This document shows positions 32,916-44,173 of a DNA stretch of 64,000 nt, piece after piece. Below the pieces are notes generated by a model. It was given only the letters and a program-made list of their open reading frames with translations, had not been told where the DNA came from and did no database searches. The translations under genes were made by a program, and so were the position numbers. The DNA lies in contig JAHCVI010000001.1 of the NCBI GenBank assembly GCA_019096155.1, positions 14,595,243 to 14,659,242 of the forward strand. Reading direction: 5' to 3'. Origin of the DNA: Staphylotrichum longicolle. Lineage: Eukaryota > Ascomycota > Sordariomycetes > Sordariales > Chaetomiaceae. Positions within the stretch are counted from its first letter, which is position 1. Each line of letters starts with the position of its first letter.

Positions 32916-33195
32916 TACTTTTATTGCTTCCTGTCTACCTAACTTGCCTACCTTATGAGATCCAACCTAATGACTCTATGGCCTAACACGCCAACCGATG
33001 CGGGCCGCGAAAGCTGACAAAGCAAAACGACGGGCACGGGCTTGGTGAGGATCGAAATGGAAGCCCTCTGTATTTCCACTCGATGGCCACGTCAGCCAAG
33101 TAAAGCGATATTCGGCATTCATTCTCGCCCGGAAAAGCCCGCAAGCTAACGTCAACTCGCCGTTACTTGTCATCTACAACCTCCACCCGACCCGA

Positions 33196-33334
33196 GCGAT
33201 AGGCTGTACAGCGTGCTGGGGCTGCTAGAGCCCGCTGGTCGTCCTGGCTACTCGCTCCCTGTCGAGCGAGTCTATCGCGACTTCGCAACCCGGATCCCTG
33301 GCTAATCTGGAACCTGGCATCCTACGCTCTCGTA
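33196..33334 (+). pseudogene. HET-domain relic, left half
   Basis: Translates to DPSDRLYSVLGLLEP followed by PVERVYRDFATRI, the hallmark segment just after the HET core (usual form DPRDRVYALLGL...). The frame then meets a TAA. The flanking Fot1-like transposon starts at 33335, and the matching C-terminal half of a HET protein lies on the far side at 43333-43851. The N-terminal part further left is not recognisable. Confidence 0.65.
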
Positions 33335-33384
33335 AGTCGGACCCCCCCCATTTGGGTCACCCCCCATTTGGGTCACTTGGCAAA
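33335..33384 (+). repeat. Left terminal inverted repeat of the Fot1-like element
   Basis: Begins AGTCGGACCCCCCCC and matches the reverse complement of 43281-43330 at 49 of 50 positions by my alignment. Confidence 0.93.
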
Positions 33385-33484
33385 CCTACACCGCTTCTTC
33401 AACCACACTACTTCAACTTACCACAACTCAATCAATCTTACGTCAAACTACTTCAAATTTTGACAGGACTATCAACAGTCCATA

Positions 33485-34142
33485 ATGGCTTATACAGAGC
33501 AAGATTTACAAGATGCGCTGGCCAAATACCACCGTGGTAGCTGTTCAATACGGTCTATCTCCCGGGAGTTCGGCATCCCAAATACAACTATCCAGAACCG
33601 ACTTTCTGGCCATCAGACCCATTCAACTGCGGCCGAACCACAACAGACTCTTAGCCGGGTACAGGAAGATTACCTTACACGATGGGTCTTAACGCAGGTT
33701 GCTCTTGGTGTTCCACCAACCCACGCGGAGATCAGGGAGTTCGCCAGCCGAGTTCTACAGGCACAAGGAGCCAGCCGTACGACTGTCGGAAAAGGCTAGA
33801 TAACCCGGTTCCTTCGCAGGAACCCAGTCCTTCGAACCTAGCGAGCCTGTAAGATAGATTCGGTCTGTATCAATAGGGCCACTGACTCAGTCATCTACAG
33901 TTGGTGGCCGCTATTGAATATCCCAGCTATCAAGGACATCTTACTAGCCAACCGCTATAACGTTGACGAATTTGGTATTATAGAAGGCCATAGGACTAAC
34001 GGCCTAGTAGTTAGAAGCTCTTAAACGCGTATAGTTCAACGGAAAGTCCCTAGTTTACGCGCCTGGACTTCGTTCCTTAAGTATATCTCAGCAATAGGGG
34101 TAGCACTCCCACCAGTCGTCATTTTCAAGGGCAGAGCCTTCA
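33485..34142 (+). pseudogene. Fot1/pogo transposase, N-terminal half
   Basis: Starts MAYTEQDLQDALAKY, with the psq-type helix-turn-helix SCSIRSISREFGIPNTTIQNRLSG (split here: SIRSISREF / IPNTTIQNRL). A CENP-B-type HTH follows, to about 33796. The frame is closed by TAG at 33797, then keeps recognisable family sequence (TRFLRRNP, VDEFGIIEG with the first acidic catalytic residue) with further stops. The coding region is cut at the CTTCA duplication of the retrotransposon. Confidence 0.88.
34138..34142 (+). other. Target-site duplication CTTCA, left
   Basis: The 5-bp word directly before the left LTR equals 42272-42276 directly after the right LTR, as expected from Ty3/gypsy integrase. Confidence 0.88.
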
Positions 34143-34566
34143 TGTCACGGACTGACCATGCATACGGCCGGGAGGGGCCGCAGTCGGGGCGCGGGGCGCC
34201 TAACGTCCAATCATTGAGTAACCAATCAGGGAAGGATCACGCTTGGTATAGGCTTGGCACCGTGATCCAACACCAAGGCTCACGGGGATCACTTTGTAAT
34301 CCTGGTGAGCCAATACAAGGGATTATACAAAGGAGATAGTAATCTAAAGAAACTATTATATATATATATGCTAGATAGCTAGTCACTCGTTGAGGGGGCT
34401 TGGGAGCTTCCTTAGTAAGCAATTTATACTTGGACTTCACTAGTTCATTGAGACTAGATCAGTGCATCTTATTATAGACCTTTTGGCTCTACCGAATCTC
34501 TATACTTGACCAAGATATACCTCCGGGACCCTTTTAGAAGTGGGTCAGGACGAACGATTCGTTATA
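34143..34566 (+). repeat. 5' LTR
   Basis: Starts TGTCACGG and ends CGTTATA. The ancestral end was probably CA, changed to TA by RIP. It aligns with 41847-42271 with about 38 transitions, no transversion that I could find, and one 1-nt indel. It includes a TATATATA stretch and an ATCAGTGCATCTT-containing tail. Confidence 0.93.
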
Positions 34567-34629
34567 CGTTACTTACTCCCTTTGTTTCTATCACGGTTTA
34601 GAACGGAGGTATCGAACACTATAGGTACT

Positions 34630-35520
34630 ACCGTACCCACTATCGCCTAGCTCAACGAGCGTATCGCCGCACTCGAGGCGGAGAACGCTCGCCTCAACAC
34701 CGTGGCCAACCGAAGCCGGGTCAAGCTTAACCTGCCACTATAGTATAGAGGGGGGAAGGATGCCCTCTCGGGGTTCCTAACTCTCTCCAAGGCCTACTTA
34801 GGATACTATCCCGAGCTATTTCCGACGGAAGTAGATAAAGTCGGGTTCATCGCCTCGCGTCTAGAGGGATAGGCCCTCCGGTAGTTCCAACCTACTATAG
34901 ACGACGTATTAAACAACGCCGACAAGGACGATAGAGAAGACTTTACGAACGAGGTCTTCGGCAGCTACGCCAGGTTCGAGGCCGAGCTATAGAAGGTATT
35001 CGGGGACTTGGACGAGAAGTGGTATATATAGGACCGCCTAATGCAACTCCGCTAGACCAAGTCGGTATCTATATATACTATGCTATTTCGACAAGACTCT
35101 ATAAGGGCCGACCTCAACGAAGAAGGCCTTATATAGCTATTCTATAATGGCCTTAAAGAAGAGGTCAAGGATATACTATATAATAAGGATTAGCTAGATA
35201 TACTCGACGAGTATATTGCTATAGCCATTAGGATTGACGATCGTTAGTATATACGTAAGTAGCAGCGTAAAGGTCGGAATAGGACCCCGTAGACCTACCA
35301 ACCCAACGACAAGAAGAAGCGTCCGTACTGTAGTATAGTGTATAGCACGTACTCTAGTACTATAGACGTCGACGCTAACCAACGCGCCGGCCTAGTCAAG
35401 ACGGGCAAGGCCAACGTCACTTGCTATAGATATAGCAAGAAGGGATACTTTAGACGGGACTATCGTAGCTTGAAGAAGAAGGGCGACTAGAAGCTAGTCC
35501 CGGGTTATAAGGCGGCGACT
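34630..35520 (+). pseudogene. Degenerate gag with zinc knuckle
   Basis: Conceptual reading shows a coiled coil (LNERIAALEAENARLN), then the capsid-like segment (FNELR-type context, ARFEAELxKVFGDLDEKW, GLKEEVKDIL). At 35422-35463 a CCHC zinc knuckle is changed to C-Y-R-Y...G-Y...Y: two Cys became Tyr and the His became Tyr. These are TGT to TAT and CAC to TAC changes, just what RIP makes. Many TAG codons interrupt it. Confidence 0.82.
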
Positions 35521-37485
35521 ATCAATGTAAAGTTCCTAGTCAGGGAAGTAGCGGTTATTGACTAGTACGACTAGGATGACCTCGAGGATGCTATCGACTA
35601 TACGATATAGTATTATAAGGAAGGAAGTGATACTATAGATGAAGATTATAGTAATAGGGACAATCTATATATTAGCGACGATGGTATACCTAGCGCGTAG
35701 TTCGTCGAATAATTCATTTAGGATAACGCAGACCCTAGAGCTCAACGCGCGCTAGCAATGGGTATTCTAATGTAGGGCATTAACTAGTCCTAGGAAAATC
35801 GACAATAGGTGGAGGACTAAATCGACAACGTTACTACCGCTATTTCGAGGTGTATAACTACTACCCTTATATAGGAAGCATCGGAGGATTAACGTAGTAA
35901 TTGGAGCGATCCTCTGACTAAGGAAGAAGATACGCCAAGCCGAAAAACTATCGAGAAGGTCATCGCTTATCTCGGCAAAAACAACGATAGTTTGCCTACT
36001 CGCAGCCCTGCTAGGATAGGCTAGGGACGAGCTATAGTATCTCTAATGGCTAGTAGTAGAACGGGGGCAAGAGTAGAAGGGGATTAGGGAGGAAACTAAG
36101 AAGATCGTAGCGGCCTACCGCGCTGTCGCGCGATAACTCGGTACGGTCGAGCGGTAGGCCGACAAGCTAAAAGAGGAAATCTTCTAGCTGAGAGAAGTAT
36201 AAAAAGCCGACTAGGTCTAGTAGATAGGACTAGATAATATAGACTACAAAGACCTACTAGAGGGGGAGATCTATATTCCCAAGTTCTTATACTACTAGGA
36301 ACGGGCCTAGTAGGAGGCCTAGGGGTAGTCACCTGAGAGCTAGAAGGACTATTAGGACTAACGAGGATACTATAGCTTTAGGAGGACTACTAACGATATA
36401 CGACGCGAGGGTTATAGGTATGGATTCTAGTATACTATGGAGAGGGAAACCGCGCGTATTAACCTAGGAAGAAGCGACTATGTCCGCGTCCTATAGTTTT
36501 AGTATATTATATACTCCTATTGGTTCTACTATAAGGAGAAATTCGACTATAATCACTGGCCTATTAGAGAGGTAGGAGAGGGCGGATTATAGAAACCCGT
36601 TATCTAGATATTCGATTATAGGTATAGTCACGCCGACCTCTTATAGATATTCGATAGGGTAGATAAAGGATGCCTCCGCATTATACCCAAAAGGGTATAG
36701 CCTAAGAACTGCCGAGATATAGAGGAAGTAGAGGGATATAGCGACTAGACATACCTCTACTACTTTAAGAGGAAGGTCTAGCAGTACTACTAGATTCCCC
36801 GAAGGATTATTAGGGCGCTCGACGACCACTAGGTTATAATAGGATAAGTCAAGATCAAAAAGGACCCTGGTATTAACAAGTGGCTTGAAAAGCTTGAAAG
36901 CGGATATAATATTCCGTTCCAAGACGAACCTATCTTGGGGGCAGATCTACCAACGAAAAAGGGCAAGAAGGCTATATAAGACAAGAAGAGGGATGCTTAA
37001 CAAATAGGGGACGATAACTAACCCAAGTCCTAGGGGGATGCCTCTCGGATTTAATAGGAGTTAGGAAATAACTCCAGGGCCTATAGTAGGCCCGAGCAAA
37101 ACTAACACCCTTATAAAGACGATAGGCCCGCTAGTATAAGAAGAACTAGGCGAAACGGAAGGCCTATAACGACTTCCTAGCGGACCTATAAGCGGTTACT
37201 AAACCAGCTAATATAGTAGTACGGAAATATATAAGGTGCAAAGGTACAACCAAAAAGTGTAAAAACGTATAAGGTATACAAAAGGTATAAAAAATACAAA
37301 AATACACTAGCAGTGTAGAAGGCGCAGAACGTAAAAAGTACACAAAGTATATAAGGAATGTAAAAACGCAAAAGTGCAAAAGTGTAGTGACAAGGTAGAT
37401 AGTACGGACGGCCTACTAGGAAGTGGCTACTACGCAAAATGACTAGCCAGACGACCGAATTTGGGTCATAGTATACTAGAGGCAA
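35521..37485 (+). other. Extra region of the retroelement between gag and protease
   Basis: Almost 2 kb not explained by standard gag or pol domains. Patches of coding-like text remain (DYNHWPIREVGEGG, LPTKKGKKAI), all riddled with TAG and TAA. It may be an extended gag, an extra reading frame, or an older nested insertion. I do not recognise a family. Confidence 0.45.
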
Positions 37486-37850
37486 TACTAGGTACTCGCA
37501 TTGGTGGATAGAGGATTACAGATCGACCTTATCTCGCTAGGTTTCGTTAACTAACTCCAAATACTATAGAGGATGAAGAAGCAACTATATATAGTCAAGG
37601 GACCATTCCCGACGTAGGTTGTACGATGAGAAACGGAACCACTCGACATTACGGTCGAAGAGAAGACCATAAAGGTTATTTTCGACATTATAGATATAGG
37701 GACCAAGAAAGATATAATCTTAGGCCGCCTATAGTATAGAGTTTACGACTCTGACATTAGTTGGAAGGAAGGTAGCTACCTACGACCCTAAAGTACAATG
37801 GGCTTATATCTAACCAATACAATGGGAAGTGTAGACGACGAGTTACAAAG
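37486..37850 (+). pseudogene. Degenerate aspartic protease region
   Basis: Reads LVDRGLQIDLISLGFVN, then DIILGRL and SDISWKEG. These resemble the retropepsin entry (LVDSG-x-x-x-x-I-S) and the later ILGxPWL...ISWK segment of gypsy elements. The active-site triplet is altered (D-R-G), and stops interrupt it. Confidence 0.6.
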
Positions 37851-38169
37851 AAGTAGTATAAAGAAGCACGTATACTTCAAAGACTTACCGCAAGAGATGG
37901 ACAATAGTAAGCAGACCACTATAGACTTAAGAAGAGGCGGCAGTCACTAGCAGAAGCGACGTATATAGAGGCAAACCAACCAAGAGGTTGCTATTATCTC
38001 AATCGACAATACTAGATTCCAACTCCAAGAATAGGTCACTTGGATAGAAGTGGCCGAAGTTACGGCCGGTAGTAAGTTCGTGTATTACCAAGGCGCGAAG
38101 GCAGACGATAAAACGGGGAAGATCCTAGTGGAATATCAAGGATACCCGGCGTTTATAGCCAAGTATATA

Positions 38170-39480
38170 GAAGGGTTGCTAGAATATAGACTTTGGGATT
38201 ACAAGATCAAATTCAAGAAAGGCGCCTAGTTGAAGTTCTTCAAGGTATACTATACAAACGAACTTCAGGACAACGAATTGAAGAGATATCTTAAGGCTAA
38301 TCTCAAGATAGGGTACATCAGACTATCGATATCTCTAGTAGGGTACCCGATCTTTTTTATACCTAAGAAGGATAGAAAACTTAGGATATATATAGACTAC
38401 CGACAGCTAAATAAGCAAACGGTAAAGGACCGCTACCCCTTGCCATTTATCTTGCAACTTCGAGATTAGTTAATAGGCGTACGATACTTTATATATCTTG
38501 ACCTTCCGATAGTATACGCCTACATTCGCATTAAGGAGGGGGATAAATAGAAGATAGCCTTTCGTACTCGTTATAGACACTTTAAGTACTATATTATACC
38601 CTTCGGGCTAACGAATATACTAGCGACATTCTAGAAGGTCGTTGATCATACGATCCGACCATTCCTCGACAAGTTCGCAGTCTATTACCTAGATAATATT
38701 CTCATCTTCTCCAAGATATTCGGAGAATATAAGAAGCATATAAAGTAGGTGCTAGATACACTTTATACGTAGAAGTTCTCTATTAACAAGGACAAGAGTA
38801 AGTTCTACATTACAAAGACAATCTTCCTAAGCTTCGAGATCTCGCTAGGATAGATATAGATAGAACCAACTAAGGTTGAGGCTATCAAGACATAGCCTAT
38901 ACCTAAGAACACAATAGAGGTAAAAGAGTTCATCGGATTCGCCAACTTCTATTAGATATTCATTAGGAACTTTAGCAATATCGCGAGGCCTCTACACTAC
39001 CTAACGAAGAAAGACGTTAAATTCCAATAGAGAGAGGAGCAAAAGCAAACATTCTAAAGGATTCGCAACCTTATTATCGTAGACCCTATACTCCTATTGC
39101 TAGACCCTAGGAAGCCATTTAAAGTAGAGACCGACGTATCGGACTACGCAATCGGAGGATAACTTAGTCAATAGGATAAGCAAGGAAAGCTCCACTTCGT
39201 AGCATTCTTTTCGAAGAAGCTCGCAGGACTATAGCTCAACTACCCGATATACAATAAAGAGCTATTGGCAATCATCGAGGCCTTTTGCAAATAGAAACCC
39301 TACTTTAGCGGTATAATATACCAAGTATAGGTATATACGGATTACAAGAACCTCCGATACTTCACCAATACCAAGGAACTCAACCAACGCTAGATACGAT
39401 AGGCGGAATTCCTCGTAGAATTCAACTTCGTCATTATCTATAAAAAAGGGTCCGAAAATGCAAGAGCAGATACCTTAAAT
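38170..39480 (+). pseudogene. Degenerate reverse transcriptase and RNase H
   Basis: RT blocks are clear: PIFFIPKKDRKLRIYIDYRQLNKQTVKDRYPLP (shown here as FFIPKKDRKLR and DYRQLNKQTVKDRYPLP), then the catalytic YLDD box as YLDN at 38686-38697. The Asp to Asn change is a G to A transition. RNase H follows, with VETDVSDYAIGG and the ELLAIIEAF and YTDYKNL segments. Stops throughout. Confidence 0.9.
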
Positions 39481-39829
39481 AGAAGACTAGATCACTTCGG
39501 CAATATAGCTAAAATATCGCTACCCTTGTTCCAAGAACAACCCGATAAGACGATGCACCACCTACTATAGTAGCTAGTCTACTACGCCTATACCGACCTA
39601 GATCGAGGTAGGATATAAACTACAAGGAGATACGACGATACGTAGTATAGGAACTGCTAGAAAGAGTACAATGTAGTCTTTAGGGAATAGAGACCTAATA
39701 CCAATAAGTACTAGGCAATATTGGAAGATTAGATATACTAGTATTACTAGTCGCTAAGAGAAGACAAATCCTATAATAGGCCAAATAAAGGAGTCTAATA
39801 GGATAGGTACTTGCTTCGGTATAACGATA

Positions 39830-40600
39830 AAGCTTACGTCGGTAGAGACAAATAGATAGAGCTTATCAAGGAGGTCTACAAGTCTAGACTCGGAGGATAT
39901 ATAGGAGTTACCAAAACCATTGTAAGGATCAAGTAGCAAGGATACGATTTCCTAGGACTTAGAAGGAAGGTTGAGGAGACCTTCAAGGAATGTAACCTCT
40001 ACTATCGAAGCAAACCATTATATTACAAACCTTATAGACTCCTATAACCATTGCTAGTTGCAGAACGACTATAGAGCTTAGTAACGATAGACTTCATTAC
40101 TAAGCTACTACTTTCCAAAGATATAATAATAGGAACGGAGTTCGATAGTATCCTTGTCTTGGTAGATCGACTTACTAAATGGAGCTACTTCATCCTATAC
40201 AAGGAGATATAGTCGGTAGAATAACTCGTAGACATGATCTACCGGTATATAGCCTTAGTCTACAAGTGGCTAGAGGAGTAGATTACAGACAGAGATACCA
40301 AGTTTATATCTAGGTTTTAGCAAGCGTTGACGACGCGCCTAGGCACGAAGAGTAAGCTTTTAACGGCTTACTACCTATAGATAGATAGGCAGACGGAACA
40401 ACTCAATTAGATTGTAGAATAATACCTTTAGTCATTTATCAACTTCTAGTAGGATGACTAGGTTATATTATTACTAGTTATACAATTGGTATATAATATA
40501 ATACCAACCGAATCTACAAAAGTTATACCGTTCTTTGCAAACTTCGGATATAAAGCAGACCTATACTAGGGATCCGAGGTTATAGTTCCTAGGGTAGCTA
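39830..40600 (+). pseudogene. Degenerate integrase
   Basis: A zinc-finger-like part (GGYIGVTKTI, then CNLYYRSK) is followed by the catalytic core with TIDFITKLL and ILVLVDRLTKWSYF, then TDRDTKFISRF. These match the D, D parts of the DDE core of gypsy integrases. The terminal Glu helix is degraded. Confidence 0.85.
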
Positions 40601-40939
40601 TTAAGGTAGACTAAATGTATACACTATATACGATATTTAAGGAAGAACTAGAGTTTATTAGACAAAGGATAAAGTACTACTACGATAAATATAGGCTCGA
40701 GGGTCCTTACCTAGAGAGGGGAGACAAAATCTACCTCATTTTATAGAATCTTCGTACGAAGCGACCAAGTCGGAAACTCGATTTCAAAAAGATTAGACTA
40801 TTTAAGATCGAGGAGAAAATTTCGATATCCAACTACCGACTATCATTACTAGCAATAATATACATCAGGACGTATATTTTTCACATTTCACTTTTGGAAC
40901 TAGCACCAAAGAACGCACGACTAGCTATAGACGTAGAAG

Positions 40940-41130
40940 TTAAAGACGAAGAAGAAGAATAGAATATCGAAGAAATCCTAGATTTATAGATTACAAAAGG
41001 GCAATTGCAATATTTAGTAAAATAGTTGGATTTCAGGCTAGAAGACAATTCATAGTAACTAGCTATAAACCTCTACTATCTAGAGAAACTAGAGGAGTTC
41101 TACCGGAGGAACCCGGATCGACCATAGAGG
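40940..41130 (+). pseudogene. Degenerate chromodomain at the integrase C-terminus
   Basis: Reads NIEEILDL, ITKGQLQYLVK, then LDFRLEDNS and LYYLEKLEEFYRRNPDRP with stops where Trp and Gln are expected. Chromodomains of this class tether new insertions to methyl-H3K9 chromatin. Confidence 0.78.
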
Positions 41131-41846
41131 CCGGGTCTGACAAAGCGGCTAGGTTGGCATCCGACAGATCTAAGCCAAGAGAGGACTAATCAAACGGAAC
41201 GTCCGTACCGAGCGACCGCACATCGCTAGTCACCAAGGCCTTGGACGCCTATAGCCTCCTATCCTCCTCCTCCATCTTATCCAACGACTACATTCCTCGA
41301 CGGAACAGCTCGGAACTACGCTCCTTAAGGAAGCGCTTCTAACGACAAAGGCAAGCTAGGCGACCCACAGCTATCTAGAGTTAGGTTTAGAGAACGAAAA
41401 GGGCCTCTTCGGCATCTACCTCCTCCTACTCCACCCGCTTCTACTCAAATATGACTTTCGTTACTAAAGAAGTCAATAAGGACGTCGATATATACGGAAG
41501 GGCGACACCGATAGGTAGAAGCCACGCTAGATCCATCGCAAGAACAGCCACGACAGACGCACTCGCCACATTAGGACGAACCCTACGAGATACGATAGGC
41601 CAGGTTGCGTTTAAAGCACTAAGAATAAGGTATAGCGTCTATACCCGAGGAATCGATAAAGGAAGCAAACGTAGCGTGCTCCTAGGTTTTCTTAGATTGA
41701 CGTTTTTAGATACGACCTATTATAATATCAACATCGCAGCGACGATGTAGAAGGGAAAAACACTACACTTACAAGCGTAGGTTATTAGCGGTATTTGAAA
41801 CAAGCCTCAAGGCTTTCGGGTCGAAAGCCTAGAAGGAGGGGCATCG
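41131..41846 (+). other. 3' region of the retroelement
   Basis: About 700 bp between the chromodomain and the 3' LTR. It holds an open frame, 41451-41750 (99 codons), with no recognised family. The last 15 bases before the LTR include the purine tract AGAAGGAGGGG, a likely second-strand primer (polypurine tract). Confidence 0.5.
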
Positions 41847-42271
41847 TATCACGGACTAACCATATATACGGCCGGGAGGGGCCACAATCGGGGCGTAGGG
41901 CGCCCTAACGTCCAATCATTGAACAACCAATCAGGGAAGGATCACGCTTGGTATAGGCTTAGCACCGTGATCCAATACCAAGGCTTACAGGGATCACTTT
42001 ATAATCCTAGTAAGCCAACACAAGGGATCACACAAAGGAGACAATGATCCAAAGAAACTATTATATATATATACACTAGATAGCTAGTCACTCGTTGAAG
42101 GGGCTTGGAAGTTTCCTTAGTAAGCAATTCACACTTGGACTTCACTAGTTTATTGAGACCAGATCAGTGCATCTTGTTATAGACCTTTTGGCTCTACCGA
42201 ATCTCTATACTTGACTAAGACATACCTCCGGGACCCTTTCAGAAGTGGGTCAGGACGAACGATTCGTCATA
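41847..42271 (+). repeat. 3' LTR
   Basis: Begins TATCACGG (TG changed to TA) and ends CGTCATA. Its start and end were set by the CTTCA target duplication at 42272-42276 and by alignment with the 5' LTR. Confidence 0.93.
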
Positions 42272-42276
42272 CTTCA

Positions 42277-43228
42277 ACAACAATAGTTCCCAATCAACAA
42301 AGCTAAATTGAAGGATTGGAAGTTTACTTCGACTAAGAAAGGCTAGACAAATAGAGTAGTTGCATTGGAATAGCTTTAAGAGGTATTCATCCTACGGACC
42401 TAGCTACAAGACCTCTCCTAGCGACGGCTTTTGATATTGGACGGTCACGATAGCTATACAACTGACGACTTTATATAGGCATGCTATAAGAACAATATCC
42501 AGTTGCTCTTTCTACCGCCCTATACCTCCCACGTCCTTCAACCATTGGATTTATCGGTATTCTCGCCCTTAAAGCACACCTACCGAAAGCTCCTCAATAA
42601 GATGACCTCCTAGTCCGAATCGATAGTGTTGGGCAAGTAGATGATGATCAAGTGCATTGTAGAGGCTCGCAAACAGGCCATCACAGCCTACAATATCAAA
42701 GTAGGATAGAGGGCATCTAGGTTATAGCCGATCAATATAGCCAAACCCCTGATAAGCCGGCTCCTATTGGAAAATTCGAACAAGGTGGCTAGCATTGACG
42801 AACGGATGGCTCCTACACAGACCCCAGTATCTACTCGACTATCCCAGCCTTCAACAATAGCTACCGATATATTCTTCGGCACTCCATAGAGGAAGTCAGA
42901 CTTACGTGGCCAACTGAACAACTTAGCTATCTACAAACAAGACCTCTCTATACGTAGGCTTTTGTTCAGGAAGGTTGAGAAGGCTTTTGATCAGAAGGAT
43001 ATTGAATTGGCTCAGTTACGACAGGAAAACGAGGCTCTAAAGTCACAGTTGGAAGCAGCCCGGCCGTCAAGAAGGAAGAAGGTAGTCACTGATCCAAACA
43101 GTCAGTTCGCTTCAATTGAACAGATCCACCAAGCTCAAATTGAGGCCGGCCGTATAGAGGAGTCTATAGCTAAAGAGAGCGGGTCGGAAAGTTCAGAATC
43201 AGAGGTTTCCTGTATTGTGGTGGGTTAA
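42277..43228 (+). pseudogene. Fot1/pogo transposase, C-terminal half
   Basis: Continues the DDE core: LLILDGHDSY (second catalytic Asp) and LLFLPPYTSHVLQPLDLSVFSPLK (third acidic region). A C-terminal coiled coil (LRQENEALKSQLEAARPS) and an acidic Ser/Glu tail end at a stop near 43228. Several in-frame TAG codons stand where Trp or Gln is expected. Confidence 0.9.
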
Positions 43229-43280
43229 ATGGATTGTAATATATAGTGTTGAATAAGATGGGTATGTTCAGGGGCTGAGA

Positions 43281-43330
43281 TTTGCCAAGTGACCCAAATG
43301 TGGGGTGACCCAAATGGGGGGGGTCCGACT
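43281..43330 (-). repeat. Right terminal inverted repeat of the Fot1-like element
   Basis: Reverse complement of 33335-33384 with one mismatch, followed by TA at 43331-43332. Confidence 0.93.
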
Positions 43331-43332
43331 TA

Positions 43333-43851
43333 GTCCATCAGATGGCAGATTGGCCTTTGGGGTTGGAACCAGACCACTTGTTGGAGCGCCTCGGGCTCAG
43401 CCCCGAGCATCTTCTCCGGGTCCTCATAGGAGACGACCCAAGGGCGAACGGGCCGCTCAACCTTGTCGACCATACAGCGGAGATTTGGTTGCATATCTTC
43501 AAAGCACAACTCCGCGCCCACCTCGACCAGAGCCCCATAGCCATGACACTCCGGGCCCTGGATGGCTTGGTTGAGGGGTGGAACTTGGAGCTTGTTTTGG
43601 ATCACAAGCTGCAGCTTTGCTCGACCAACATGGCCTTCATGACAGAGAAGTGGTGGCTGGGATGGGGTCCGTCCGGGATGCAAGCGGGCGACCTGATCTG
43701 CCACGTTGGAGACAACCTTCCAGTGGTCTTGAGGAAGATCGACTCTCATTATCTGCACATTGGCGCCTGTTTTGTCCTTAGATTCGACTACGGGGAGGAT
43801 TTTGAGATGGTCAGCAGAGCGTGTGAGATCGAATCATTTGGTATCGTCTAG
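43333..43851 (+). pseudogene. HET-domain relic, right half
   Basis: Open frame from just beyond the transposon end. Its last 70 residues show the pattern of HET-protein C-termini: FMTEKWWLGWGPSGMQ, AGDLICHVG, LPVVLRK, and YLHIGACFV. Joining 33334 to 43333 (removing the transposon and one TA) keeps a frame open across the junction. The left half's HET motif is in a different frame, so the host gene had decayed before or since. Confidence 0.6.
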
Positions 43852-44173
43852 GCCGAATTGTTCGCTACAATGTTGTGCAATCTGAGCTCAGTGTGACAAT
43901 GGAAAGAAACGAAGCAACCGGCCGTAGTACATGGAGCCGACAGGGCATTTCACTTGCGTCACACCTTTCTCCTCCCACGCATGCATCAAGTCATTGAAAC
44001 AAGGGCTGCAGCAATGAACACAAACGTCCAAATGAGGTCATCTCCACATATATCTGTCCTTGTCCTTCCCAAGTCCTCTCATTTGCCCAACACAGCCGTT
44101 CCTCATCTGCATCTTGCCGCCCGTCGGGCAGTCACCAGCTGAGCCACCAGCACACCTCAACCTAGGGATCACA

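Larger units (their letters stand above)
34143..42271 (+). mobile_element. Ty3/gypsy chromovirus-type LTR retrotransposon, RIP-mutated
   Basis: 8129 bp from LTR to LTR. Order on the plus strand: 5' LTR, gag-like region with zinc knuckle, a long extra region, protease, reverse transcriptase, RNase H, integrase, chromodomain, 3' region, 3' LTR. That order (RT before integrase) plus the chromodomain marks the chromovirus branch. All frames are full of TAG and TAA where the family has Gln, Trp and Cys. TpA is strongly enriched and CpA/TpG depleted to the eye, the signature of RIP. It cannot make functional protein. Confidence 0.93.
33335..43330 (+). mobile_element. Fot1/pogo-type DNA transposon, interrupted by a retrotransposon
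   Basis: Terminal inverted repeats of 50 bp, 33335-33384 and 43281-43330, differ at one base. Each arm contains the word CATTTGGGTCAC twice. TA flanks both ends (33333-33334 and 43331-43332), the target-site duplication of the Tc1/mariner/pogo class. Without the inner element it would be 1862 bp, close to the size of Fot1-like elements. It encodes a transposase with a psq-type HTH and DDE core (separate entries). It is broken by stops and by the Ty3/gypsy element at 34143-42271. Confidence 0.92.
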
